From contig NZ_JACHLK010000010.1 of NCBI RefSeq assembly GCF_014207955.1, positions 170,163 to 234,162 of the forward strand: DNA of 64,000 nucleotides, given 5' to 3'. A program made the position numbers and the translations under genes. Under the pieces are notes generated by a model. That model had not been told where the DNA came from, did no database searches, and saw nothing but the letters and a program-made list of their open reading frames with translations. The DNA is from Acidovorax soli (lineage in GTDB: Bacteria > Pseudomonadota > Gammaproteobacteria > Burkholderiales > Burkholderiaceae_C). Each line of letters opens with the position of its first letter. Positions within the stretch are counted from its first letter, which is position 1. Below are positions 44,165 to 52,054 of this stretch, one piece after another.

Positions 44165-44400
44165 TGTTCGTTCGCGCCTGGCGCGAACCTTCCTGGTTTT
44201 GACGTTGCGAAGCCTTTCGGTTCTCTGGGGCCAACTGCCCTCCCGAAGCGCTGTATCTCCCTCCCTCTCTTTTTTCGTTTCGGGATGCTTCGCAACATTT
44301 TTCTACCGGCTGCCGGCCTGCATTTCGCGGGCCGGCAGCCTCCCTTGTAGGACAGCTTCGGCAAACCGCTGCAAAGGCTGTGTTTGCCGCCCTGCATGGG
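44165..44400 (+). ncRNA. Putative structured non-coding RNA or leader upstream of the LapA-like gene
   Basis: Within 240 bp without an ORF there are four strong pairings. GTTCGCGCC pairs with GGCGCGAAC (44170-44188). GTTGCGAAGC at 44204-44213 pairs with GCTTCGCAAC at 44287-44296 and is followed by ATTTTT. GGCTGCCGGCC pairs with GGCCGGCAGCC (44308-44318 with 44330-44340). GGCAAAC pairs with GTTTGCC a little further on. The long-range ten-base stem with a U run resembles a closed RNA domain. Either a small RNA ending near 44302 or a long 5' leader of the downstream gene would fit. I could not match it to 6S or another known class. Confidence 0.35.
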
Positions 44401-44477
44401 TTACAACCCGTTCAATCCACGCGCCAGTGCCCACCGCGGCCCTGGCGCCACGACGCAACGAACGAACGGAGGTTTCC

Positions 44478-44948
44478 ATGCAATTGCGATCCATCGTGCT
44501 GGTACTGACCATGCTGGCCATCGCCGCCCTGGCCGTGCTCAACTGGGGTGCGCTGTCTGCCCCTGTGGCCGTGTCCCTGGGGGTGACCACCCTGGAGGCG
44601 CCCCTGGGCTTGGTGATGCTGGGCCTCACCGCGCTGCTGGCCATCGTGGGCGTGGCCTATGTGCTGTCGCTGCAGGGTTCGGTGCTGCTGGAAACGCGCC
44701 GCCACACCAAGGAACTGCAGGCCCAGCGCGAACTGGCCGACAAGGCCGAGGCCTCGCGCTTCACCGAGCTGCGCAGCTTTCTGGAGGCGCAGCACCAGCA
44801 GATGCACGCTGCGCTGCTGGCGCGCATCGACCACCTCGAAACCCGCCTGGCTGCGCGTGCCCAGGAGTCGGACAACACCACGGCCGCCTACGTGGGCCAG
44901 CTGGAGCAGCAGCTGCGCGCACGCGGGGCGGACATGCACCTCGTGTAG
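44478..44948 (+). CDS. LapA-domain (DUF1049) membrane protein
   Basis: A 156-residue inner-membrane protein with two helices (IVLVLTMLAIAALAVLNWGA and PLGLVMLGLTALLAIVGVAY) and a helical, probably coiled-coil tail at about 70-145 rich in Glu, Gln and Ala. This matches the lipopolysaccharide assembly protein A domain. In E. coli LapA works with LapB on LPS synthesis control; here LapB is not adjacent and the tail is longer, so the role is uncertain. GGAGG lies 7 bp ahead of the ATG. Confidence 0.8.
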   Translation: MQLRSIVLVLTMLAIAALAVLNWGALSAPVAVSLGVTTLEAPLGLVMLGLTALLAIVGVAYVLSLQGSVLLETRRHTKELQAQRELADKAEASRFTELRSFLEAQHQQMHAALLARIDHLETRLAARAQESDNTTAAYVGQLEQQLRARGADMHLV

Positions 44949-44990
44949 AAACAACCACGGGGCGAGGCCTGCGGCCTGGCCCCAAAATGC

Positions 44991-45026
44991 AACAGCCGCC
45001 CCCTGTGCAAGGGGCGGCTGTTTTTT
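44991..45026. terminator. Bidirectional terminator between the LapA-like and cytochrome genes
   Basis: AACAGCCGCCCC (44991-45002) pairs with GGGGCGGCTGTT (45011-45022) around an 8-nt loop and is followed by further T residues. It lies between two convergent genes. Confidence 0.85.
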
Positions 45027-45044
45027 GGGGGGGATCGCAGCAGC

Positions 45045-45350
45045 TTACTTGACCGTCAGCACCCAGGCGGCCAGCTTCTTTGCATCGGCCTCGCTGACCT
45101 GGGCGTTGGCGGGCATGGGCACGGGGCCCCAGACGCCGCCGCCGCCCTTCATGATCTTGCCCGCGAGCTTGTCCACGGCGTCCTTCTGGCCGGCGTACTT
45201 GGCGGCCACTTCCTTGTAGGAGGGGCCCACCACCTTCTTGTCCATGGCATGGCAGGCCATGCAGCTCTTGGCCGTGGCCAGAGCCAGATCGGCCATGGCG
45301 GGGCCTGCCACCGACAGAGAAAGAGCCAATGTGATCAGAGTGCGCTTCAT
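45045..45350 (-). CDS. Small class I cytochrome c
   Basis: A 101-residue periplasmic monohaem cytochrome. The signal peptide (MKRTLITLALSLSVAGPAMA) is followed by the haem site CMACH (Cys30, Cys33, His34), with Met79 in PVPMPANAQ as the likely sixth ligand. Size and spacing match cytochrome c551/c552-type electron carriers. No oxidase or reductase gene is adjacent, so its partner is unknown. An AGGA element lies ahead of the ATG. Confidence 0.9.
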   Translation of the reverse strand: MKRTLITLALSLSVAGPAMADLALATAKSCMACHAMDKKVVGPSYKEVAAKYAGQKDAVDKLAGKIMKGGGGVWGPVPMPANAQVSEADAKKLAAWVLTVK

Positions 45351-45469
45351 GGTGGGGATTTTCCTGTGGGTTGGGTTACAGTTCTTTTAACGGAATTGTA
45401 GTGACTTGGGTTGACCCCGGCCCCGCAGGCCGCCAAGCCCCTGCGCCACCGTATTGATTGGAGAATGCC

Positions 45470-45712
45470 ATGTACCTGCTCGCCATCGCCGTCATCCTGT
45501 CGGCCCTCAAATACCTGGAAATCGGACCCGTGGCCAATATGTCGTGGTGGGTGATCCTGGGCTTTTATGGTGCCACCATCGCCTGGTGGGCCTGGGCCGA
45601 TGGCACCGGCTACACCAAGCGCAAGGCCATGGAGCGCATGGAAGAGAAAAAGCAAGCCCGTATCAACAAGCACAAGGAAGCGCTGGGCATGGCGCCGCGC
45701 AAGCCGCGCTGA
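45470..45712 (+). CDS. Small Trp-rich membrane protein (TIGR04438 type)
   Basis: An 80-residue protein with two hydrophobic segments, the second unusually rich in Trp (MSWWVILGFYGATIAWWAWA), and a basic charged tail (KRKAMERMEEKKQARINKHK). This is the pattern of the betaproteobacterial family described as small Trp-rich protein TIGR04438. Function unknown. GGAGA precedes the ATG at 45470. It is divergent from the cytochrome gene. Confidence 0.82.
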   Translation: MYLLAIAVILSALKYLEIGPVANMSWWVILGFYGATIAWWAWADGTGYTKRKAMERMEEKKQARINKHKEALGMAPRKPR

Positions 45713-45798
45713 CCCGTTGCAGGCTTTCAGGGCCCGGTTGTACCCGGCCACGGGGGCGGGCAGCCTGAAAGGGTGCCCGTTTCTCACTCCATGACGAC

Positions 45799-45832
45799 AA
45801 AGCCCGTGCCATTGGGGTGCGGGCTTTTTTCT
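45799..45832. terminator. Bidirectional terminator
   Basis: AAAGCCCG (45799-45806) pairs with CGGGCTTT (45820-45827) and is followed by a T run. It separates the Trp-rich protein gene from the convergent LysR gene. Confidence 0.8.
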
Positions 45833-45859
45833 TTTCGCGCCAACGGCAGGCCAGCCAGG

Positions 45860-46732
45860 TCACCCCAGCGCCCGCCCCATCTCCTCCACCAGCGCTCCTG
45901 CGGCCGTACTCCAGGGCAGGTCGCGTGAGCGCAGCGCATAGGCCACCGTGCCCACCTCGGGCGCCAGGGGCTGCACCTGCAGGCCCGGATGGCGCCGGGC
46001 GTGCCAGGCGGACCAGCTGTCCACCAGGGCCCAGCCCAGGCCCTGGGCGGCCATCTCGATGGCCGCGTGGTAGCTGGCGGTGGTGATGCGCGCTGCGGGC
46101 GTCACGCCGTGGGCGTCGTAGGCCATGTGCAGTTGGCGGCCGATGGGGTCGGCCGGGTCCAGGTCGATCAGCGGGTGGTGCCCCAGCGCCTGCAGGGGGA
46201 TGGGGCCTTCGGGCAGGTCCCGGCCCACGCAGACCACCCGGCCGCGGCCGATGGGCAGGTCCACCGCGGCGGGGTGGTTCGAGGGCTCCAGCGCAAAGCC
46301 CAGGTCGGCTTCGCGGCGCACGATGGCATCGGCGATCTGGCGCGAGTGCAGGGTGCGGAAGGTCAGGCGCACGCCGGGGTAGGTGCGGTTCCAGCGGCCC
46401 AGGGCCTGGGGCAGCACCTCCATCGACAGGCCGGGCACGCACAGCAGGCGCAGCACGGTCTCGGAGCCGGCGCCCAGGTTGGCGGCGCTGCGGCGCACGG
46501 CGTCGAGCTGGCCGAAGAGTTGCTCCACATCGGGGAACAGGCGCTGGGCCTCCACGGTGGGCGTGAGCCGGCCGCGCACGCGCTGGAACAGCGTGACGCC
46601 GATGCTCTGCTCGGCCTGCTGCAGCAGGCGCGAGGCCGCGGGCTGGGTGATGTGCAGTGTGTCGGCGGCGCCCTTGACGGTGCCCGCGCGCATCACGGCA
46701 TAGAAGATCTCGATGTGGCGGATGCGGAACAT
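45860..46732 (-). CDS. LysR-family regulator of the D-amino-acid block
   Basis: A 290-residue LysR-type regulator with the winged helix at the N-terminus (IRHIEIFYAVMRAGTVKGAA, HITQPAASRLLQQAEQSIGV) and an effector domain of normal size. It is the last gene on the minus strand behind the imine reductase and FAD dehydrogenase, separated by 51 bp, and probably regulates them and the divergent amino-acid receptor. GTG and TTG codons lie slightly upstream, but the ATG at 46732 fits the family best. Confidence 0.88.
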   Translation of the reverse strand: MFRIRHIEIFYAVMRAGTVKGAADTLHITQPAASRLLQQAEQSIGVTLFQRVRGRLTPTVEAQRLFPDVEQLFGQLDAVRRSAANLGAGSETVLRLLCVPGLSMEVLPQALGRWNRTYPGVRLTFRTLHSRQIADAIVRREADLGFALEPSNHPAAVDLPIGRGRVVCVGRDLPEGPIPLQALGHHPLIDLDPADPIGRQLHMAYDAHGVTPAARITTASYHAAIEMAAQGLGWALVDSWSAWHARRHPGLQVQPLAPEVGTVAYALRSRDLPWSTAAGALVEEMGRALG

Positions 46733-46783
46733 GGGCACCAAGCGTAACAGGCGCGCGGCGCCTGTGCCGGAGAACGGGATGCG

Positions 46784-47740
46784 TCAGGCGCCGCCGTGCT
46801 GCGCCTGCCAGGCCTTCCAGACCAGGGCGGCGGCAGCCAGGTCGGTGAGGCCCACGCCCACCGACTTGAAGACCACGATCTCGCTGTCGGACTGGCGCCA
46901 GCGCGCGTCGGCCGCGCCCAGTTCCACCAGATCGACGATGCGCTCGGGCGGCAGCACGCCGTGGGCCAGGCCGGTCACCACCTCGCCGGCCTCGGCCAGG
47001 CTCTGGGGCTTCCATTCCACGATGAGGCGTGCCGCGCGCGCCAGGGTGGCGTCGTCGAGTTCGCTGCCCGTGGGCAGGCTGGTGCCCACCGCGATCACGG
47101 TGGCGCCGGGTTTCAGCCGGCTGCCGTCGAACACGGGCGTCTTGGAGCGCGTGGCGGTGACGATGACGTCGGCCCCGTCGACAGCGGCGTCGGCCGCCAT
47201 GGCGTGCACCGGCCGCTGCCAGCGCTGGGCTGCGGCAGCGCAGAACCCGCTGATGTCGCCCATGCCGGCCACGCGCACTTCGTCGAAGGGCTGCTCGGCC
47301 ATCAGCGCGTCCAGGTGGGCCGCGCCCTGCACGCCGGTGCCGAACAGGGCCAGCACGCGGCGGCCCGTGGCCAGGCGCGATACGGCGTGCACCGACAGCG
47401 CTGGCGTGCGAAAGCGCGTGATCTCGTTGCCCTGCACGGTGGCCAGGGGCCGGCCGGTGGCGGTGTCGAACAGGTTGCAGACAAAGTCGAAGCGGCCCGC
47501 CACGGTGCCATAGGTCTTGACGGCGGCCAGGCCTTCATCGAGCCACACGGCGCCCATGGCGCTCAGCCGGAAGGCGCCGCACTCGATGCGCGTGCGCGCC
47601 TGGATCTGGGCCGTGCCGGCCGCCAGGCTGGCGAAGGCACGGGCGATGGACTCGCGCACCGCGGGCACGGTCAGGTGCGCGGCCACGAAGGCGTCGTCGA
47701 CGAAGGGGAGGGCGGTGGTCGGTGGGTTCGGGTGGATCAT
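46784..47740 (-). CDS. Ornithine cyclodeaminase/mu-crystallin family, probable cyclic imine reductase
   Basis: A 318-residue enzyme of the ornithine cyclodeaminase family with a Rossmann segment ALFGTGVQGAAHLDALM and the substrate-side motif AVKTYGTV. Several members reduce Delta1-piperideine-2-carboxylate or Delta1-pyrroline-2-carboxylate to L-pipecolate or L-proline. It overlaps an FAD-dependent amino-acid dehydrogenase by four bases. This fits that activity better than cyclodeamination, because D-amino-acid oxidation of D-Lys or D-Pro yields those imines. The exact substrate is inferred. Confidence 0.8.
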   Translation of the reverse strand: MIHPNPPTTALPFVDDAFVAAHLTVPAVRESIARAFASLAAGTAQIQARTRIECGAFRLSAMGAVWLDEGLAAVKTYGTVAGRFDFVCNLFDTATGRPLATVQGNEITRFRTPALSVHAVSRLATGRRVLALFGTGVQGAAHLDALMAEQPFDEVRVAGMGDISGFCAAAAQRWQRPVHAMAADAAVDGADVIVTATRSKTPVFDGSRLKPGATVIAVGTSLPTGSELDDATLARAARLIVEWKPQSLAEAGEVVTGLAHGVLPPERIVDLVELGAADARWRQSDSEIVVFKSVGVGLTDLAAAALVWKAWQAQHGGA

Positions 47741-49038
47741 GCGTTGCCTGCCGCCAGCGCGGCCGAAGAAGAGGAAAAGCGGGAGACCGGTGCGCTGCCC
47801 TCGAAATCGGCGGCCAGCCGGTCGGCCGAGCCAAAGGCCAGCGTGAAGCCCAGGGCCCCCTGGCCCGAGTTCACGAACAGGTTGCGCATGCCACCGGCGC
47901 GGCCGGTGCAGGGCAGGCCGGTGGGCGTGGCCGGGCGCAGGCCAGCCCAGGGGTGCAGGTCGGTCGGTGCGCTGCGCAGGCCGAACAGCGTGCGCACGCT
48001 CTCCAGCAGCAGCGCGATGCGGCCGTGGTCGATGTGCGTGTCCTGCCCCACCAGCTCGGCAAAGCCGGCCACGCGCAGCCGGCGCGTGGTGCCTGCACCC
48101 AGCGGGGCGAACACGGTCTTGGTGGCCGTGTCGGTGAGGCTGGTGGCGGGCATGCGCACGATGTGCTCGGCTGCCACGTCGATGCTGTAGCCCTTCAGGG
48201 GCTGGATGGGCACGCTGCCACCCACGCCCAGCGGGCGCAGCAGGCCGGGGGTCTGCGCGCCGGCCGCGACCACGCAGGCATCGAAGGCAATGCGCTGCTG
48301 CACACCATCGTGCTCGGCGAACAGGCCCGTGAGGGCATTGCCCTGGCGCTCCCAGCGCAGGAAGCGGTGGCCCCACAGCGCCGTGAAGCCCGGCCCGCTG
48401 GCCAGCTCATCGGCCAGCGCGGCGCACACCTTGGCGCAGTCGGCCACCTCCTCGCTCGGGGTCCAGATGCCGCCCGCCAGGGGGGCTGCGGGGTCCAGGG
48501 CGGGTTCGCGGGCGCAGCACTCCGCGCCCGTCAGCACCTGCTGCAGGGGGCCGCCCATGGCCTGCTGCAGCTGCACCTGGCGGGCGGCCGACGCGAGGCC
48601 CGCCGCACTGCGGTAGAGCACCAGCTTGCCTTGCGAGGCATGCTCGATGCGTGCAGCGGGGATGTTCGCGCGCCAGCGCTCGAAGGCGCCGCGGCTGTCG
48701 GCCGCCAGGCGCAGCAGCTCGCGCGTGCCGGCATCGGCGCGGGCCTGGGTGCAGGCGGCCATGAATTGCAGGCACCAGCTCCATGCCGCGGGATCGAGGC
48801 CGGGGCGCAGGCGCAGTGGCGAGGTCGGCGAGAGCAGCAGCGACGGCAGCTGCGCGAAGATGGAGGGTGCTGCCAGCGGCGCCACATAGGCATAGCTCAA
48901 TTGCGCGCCGTTCTGGGCACTGGCACCCGCGGCCGGGCCGGGGCCCTGGTCCAGCAGCACCACTTCGTGGCCCTTGCCAATGAGGGCCCGTGCCGTCGCC
49001 AGGCCCACGATACCGCCACCGATCACTGCAATACGCAA
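47737..49038 (-). CDS. FAD-dependent D-amino-acid dehydrogenase (DadA-like)
   Basis: A 433-residue flavoprotein of the DAO family. The N-terminal RIAVIGGGIVGLATARAL holds the GxGxxG dinucleotide site, LKGYSIDV and the C-terminal GMRNLFVNSGQGALGFTLAF are typical of DadA. It would oxidise D-amino acids to keto acids or cyclic imines and pass electrons to the respiratory chain. No ATG is present; AAGGAG (on the minus strand, 49048-49053) lies 9 bp before the TTG at 49036-49038 and 6 bp before another TTG, so a TTG start is likely. It is the first gene of the unit with the imine reductase. Confidence 0.87.
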   Translation of the reverse strand: MRIAVIGGGIVGLATARALIGKGHEVVLLDQGPGPAAGASAQNGAQLSYAYVAPLAAPSIFAQLPSLLLSPTSPLRLRPGLDPAAWSWCLQFMAACTQARADAGTRELLRLAADSRGAFERWRANIPAARIEHASQGKLVLYRSAAGLASAARQVQLQQAMGGPLQQVLTGAECCAREPALDPAAPLAGGIWTPSEEVADCAKVCAALADELASGPGFTALWGHRFLRWERQGNALTGLFAEHDGVQQRIAFDACVVAAGAQTPGLLRPLGVGGSVPIQPLKGYSIDVAAEHIVRMPATSLTDTATKTVFAPLGAGTTRRLRVAGFAELVGQDTHIDHGRIALLLESVRTLFGLRSAPTDLHPWAGLRPATPTGLPCTGRAGGMRNLFVNSGQGALGFTLAFGSADRLAADFEGSAPVSRFSSSSAALAAGNA

Positions 49039-49293
49039 CAACGCCTGCTCCTTGGGATGAAAAGAGGGCGCATCATCGGCGTGGATGGCCGCGGCGTCGA
49101 TTGCCGGAATGCCAATGGGCCATGCCCTGGCGGCATACGCGCCCGAGGGGAGGTCTTTGCACCAGAAAGGTGCCCTCAGGCCCATGCCGCCAAGGCATAC
49201 ACCATGGCGAAATTGCTACTCGCGGCAAGGCGGCCGGGCCCGTACATTGCAAGCGTTCACAGACCTGTCACACCTTTTTTCGGAGAGCACCCC

Positions 49294-50199
49294 ATGACCC
49301 CTTGGACCCGCACCGCCCTGGGCGCCGCCCTGTCGCTGGCCGCCCTGTCTGCTTCGTTCGCCCAGCCGCAGTCCACGCTGGCCAAGATGGCGCAGACCGG
49401 GGTGATCCACCTGAGCTACCGCGACTCGTCGGTGCCGTTCAGCTACCTGAACGACGCCAAGCCCATCGGCTTCAGCATCGAGATCTGCGACCGCATCGTG
49501 GAGATGCTCAAGACCAAGGTGAAGCGGCCCGACCTGAAGATCGAGCGCCAGCCCGTCACCTCGCAGAACCGCATCCCGCTGGTGATGAACGGCACGGTGG
49601 ACCTGGAGTGCGGCTCCACCACCAACAACGTGGCGCGGCGTGAGCAGGTGGAGTTTGCGGTGAACTACTTCTACACCGGCACGCGCATGATGGTGAAGAA
49701 GACTTCGGGCATCGGCTCGCTGGCCGACCTCAAGGGCAAGAAGCTGGCCACCACCAGCGGCACGACCAACGTGCAGGTGCTGCGCAAGTACTTCAAGGAC
49801 AACAGCCAGGACACCGAGATGCTGCTGGCCAAGGACCATGCCGACGGCGCCCTGCTGGCCGAAAGCGGCCGGGCCGATGCCTACGCCATGGACGACATCC
49901 TGCTCTACGGCCTGGTGGCCAATGCCAAGAACCCGGCCGAATGGACCATCGTGGGCGAGGCGCTGCAGGTCGAGCCCTACGCCATCATGCTGCGCAAGAA
50001 CGACCCCGAGTTCAAGAAGGAAGTCGACGCCGCGCTGGTCTCGCTGATGAAGAGCGGCGAGTTCGAGAAGCTCTACGACAAGTGGTTCCTGCAGCCCATC
50101 CCGCCGCGCAATGTGCCGCTGAACGTGCCCATGAGCGCCGAGCTGAAGAAGAACCTCAAGGAATTCAGCGACCGCCCGGCAGCACCGGCCCCGCAGTGA
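49294..50199 (+). CDS. Amino-acid ABC transporter binding protein (SBP_bac_3)
   Basis: A 301-residue periplasmic receptor of the polar amino-acid type (GltI/family 3). The signal peptide ends near SFAQ. Core motifs are IHLSYRDSSVPFSYLND, GTVDLECGSTTNNVARREQV and KGKKLATTSGTTNVQVL. The CGSTTNN motif is typical for glutamate/aspartate-like receptors. No ABC permease or ATPase follows. It is divergent from the D-amino-acid dehydrogenase (255 bp between starts) and is followed by an N-acyl-D-amino-acid deacylase, suggesting D-amino-acid uptake. A CGGAGAG element precedes the ATG. Confidence 0.88.
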   Translation: MTPWTRTALGAALSLAALSASFAQPQSTLAKMAQTGVIHLSYRDSSVPFSYLNDAKPIGFSIEICDRIVEMLKTKVKRPDLKIERQPVTSQNRIPLVMNGTVDLECGSTTNNVARREQVEFAVNYFYTGTRMMVKKTSGIGSLADLKGKKLATTSGTTNVQVLRKYFKDNSQDTEMLLAKDHADGALLAESGRADAYAMDDILLYGLVANAKNPAEWTIVGEALQVEPYAIMLRKNDPEFKKEVDAALVSLMKSGEFEKLYDKWFLQPIPPRNVPLNVPMSAELKKNLKEFSDRPAAPAPQ

Positions 50200-50292
50200 T
50201 CCCGGGCGGCCTGCCCGCACTTCCTTTTGATGCGCCAGTGCGGCCCATGGGGGCCGTGCGGCCTCTCTCTTTCCAACGATTGCGTGATCTCC

Positions 50293-51975
50293 ATGACCCC
50301 ATCCAAACCCCGACACCGGCTGACCGTGGTCCTGGGCGCCCTGCTGGGCGCCGGCGCCCTGAGCAGTTGCAGCAGCCCGGGCGGTACGCCCGTCGTGCCC
50401 CCCGTGGTCGACTACCTGATCCGCGGTGCAGCGGTCTACACCGGTGACGGTGTCGAGCCGATCTCAGGCGATGTGGGTGTGGCGGGCGAGCGCATCGTCT
50501 TCGTCGGCAAGGCCCCGGCCGGCACGGTGGCGCGCCAGACCATCGATGCGCCGGGCATGGTGGTGGCGCCGGGCTTCATCGACGCCCACACCCATGCCGA
50601 TGGGGACCTGCTGTCCGACTCGGCCGACAAGCGGATGAACCTGCCCTTTCTCACCCAGGGCGTGACCACCGCGGTGATCGGCAACGACGGTTTCGGCGGC
50701 TACGACATCGCCGGCCAGGCCCAGCGCCTGCGCACCCATCCGCCGGGCACCAATGTCGCCATGTTCGTGGGCTTCGGCCCTGTGCGCCAGAGCCAGTTGG
50801 CCAATGCCAACGCGGCGCCCACGGCCGCGCAGCTGGCGACCATGAAGCAACTGGTCGATGCAGCCATGTGCCAGGGGGCCCTCGGCCTGTCCACCGGGCT
50901 GTACTACACTCCGCAGAACTTCTCGACCACCGAAGAGGTGATCGAGCTGGCCAAGGTGGCTGCCGCGCACGGAGGCCTGTACGACAGCCACATCCGCAAC
51001 GAGCAGACCAGGCAGGGCCTGCCTGCTGCGGTTGCCGAGGCCCTGCGCATCGGCCGCGAAACCGGAATCGCCGTGCACATCGCCCACATCAAGGCCCTGG
51101 GCGTGGACACGCAGGGCATGGCCGGAGAGCTGATCCGCATGGTCGAGGCCGCGCAGCAAAGCGGCCAGAAAGTCACGGCCGACCAGTACCCCTGGCTCGC
51201 GTCGAGCACCAACCTTTCGGCGGCGGTGATGCCGCCCTGGGCCAATGCGGGAGGGCGCGAGGCGCTGCTCAAGCGTTTTGACGATGCCACGGTGCAGGAG
51301 CGCCTGCGCAAGGATGTCACCGAGAACATGCGCCTGCGCAACGGGCCTGAGGCGATCCTGGTCTCCGCGGGCAACCCGAAGTACGTGGGCAAGACGCTGC
51401 AACAGATCGCCAGTGCCAGCGGCACCGATGCAGTGGCCGCCGTGGTGCAGGTGTTGCGCGAGAGCGAGGTCAAGATCGCCAACTTCAACCAGAGCGATGC
51501 CGACGTCCGCGCCTTCATGACCCGCCCCTGGGTGGTGACCTCGTCGGACTCGTCCGCTGGGCACCCACGTGCAGTAGGCTCCTTCGCGCAGAAGTACGCC
51601 GAGTACGTGGTGCGGCAAAAGCACATCTCCATCGGCCAGTTCGTGCGCAGCAGCACGGCGCTCACGGCCGACCTGCTGGGCATCGCCGAGCGCGGCCGCC
51701 TCAAGGCCGGGCATTTCGCCGACATCGTGGTGTTTGACCCCGCACGCTTCAAGGCCCGATCCACCTACATCGCGCCGACCCTGCTGTCCGAAGGCGTGGT
51801 GCTGACCATGGTCAACGGCAAGCCCGTGGTGCAGAACGACCAGGCCACGGGCGTGGCTGCAGGGCAGGTGCTGCTGCGCAAGACGCGCGAAGGGCTGTGC
51901 AGTGCGCAGTCGATGAAGACGGCCAAGGTGGTGCCGCCGAGCGGCCTGGCTGCGACCCACGACCACGCCCACTGA
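50293..51975 (+). CDS. N-acyl-D-amino-acid deacylase, lipoprotein
   Basis: A 560-residue amidohydrolase of the D-aminoacylase family. Zinc-site segments are seen: DAHTHADGD, YDSHIRNEQ, HIAHIKALG and SSDSSAG. They fit N-acyl-D-Glu/Asp/amino-acid deacylases, which release free D-amino acids and a fatty or acetic acid. The N-terminus is a lipoprotein signal with the lipobox LSSC and Cys26, so unlike the cytoplasmic enzymes of the family this one should be anchored in the envelope. It follows the amino-acid receptor by 93 bp and ends at a strong terminator. Confidence 0.87.
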   Translation: MTPSKPRHRLTVVLGALLGAGALSSCSSPGGTPVVPPVVDYLIRGAAVYTGDGVEPISGDVGVAGERIVFVGKAPAGTVARQTIDAPGMVVAPGFIDAHTHADGDLLSDSADKRMNLPFLTQGVTTAVIGNDGFGGYDIAGQAQRLRTHPPGTNVAMFVGFGPVRQSQLANANAAPTAAQLATMKQLVDAAMCQGALGLSTGLYYTPQNFSTTEEVIELAKVAAAHGGLYDSHIRNEQTRQGLPAAVAEALRIGRETGIAVHIAHIKALGVDTQGMAGELIRMVEAAQQSGQKVTADQYPWLASSTNLSAAVMPPWANAGGREALLKRFDDATVQERLRKDVTENMRLRNGPEAILVSAGNPKYVGKTLQQIASASGTDAVAAVVQVLRESEVKIANFNQSDADVRAFMTRPWVVTSSDSSAGHPRAVGSFAQKYAEYVVRQKHISIGQFVRSSTALTADLLGIAERGRLKAGHFADIVVFDPARFKARSTYIAPTLLSEGVVLTMVNGKPVVQNDQATGVAAGQVLLRKTREGLCSAQSMKTAKVVPPSGLAATHDHAH

Positions 51976-51987
51976 GCCAGCCCAAAG

Positions 51988-52023
51988 AAAAAGCCCGCGG
52001 CCTGAAGAGGCCGCGGGCTTTTT
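51988..52023. terminator. Bidirectional terminator between the deacylase and ilvD
   Basis: A perfect 16-bp stem (51988-52003 with 52008-52023) has a GAAG loop and A and T runs on its sides. It serves both convergent genes. Confidence 0.9.
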
Positions 52024-52054
52024 TTATGGAGGATCGATGTAATCGACCTGGGCG

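Noticed and set aside
44165..44302. 6S RNA as identity of the structured stretch
   Set aside because: The length could fit, but I could not find the central bubble flanked by the conserved closing stems of 6S RNA, and the gene context is not the usual one. It is left as an unclassified RNA candidate.
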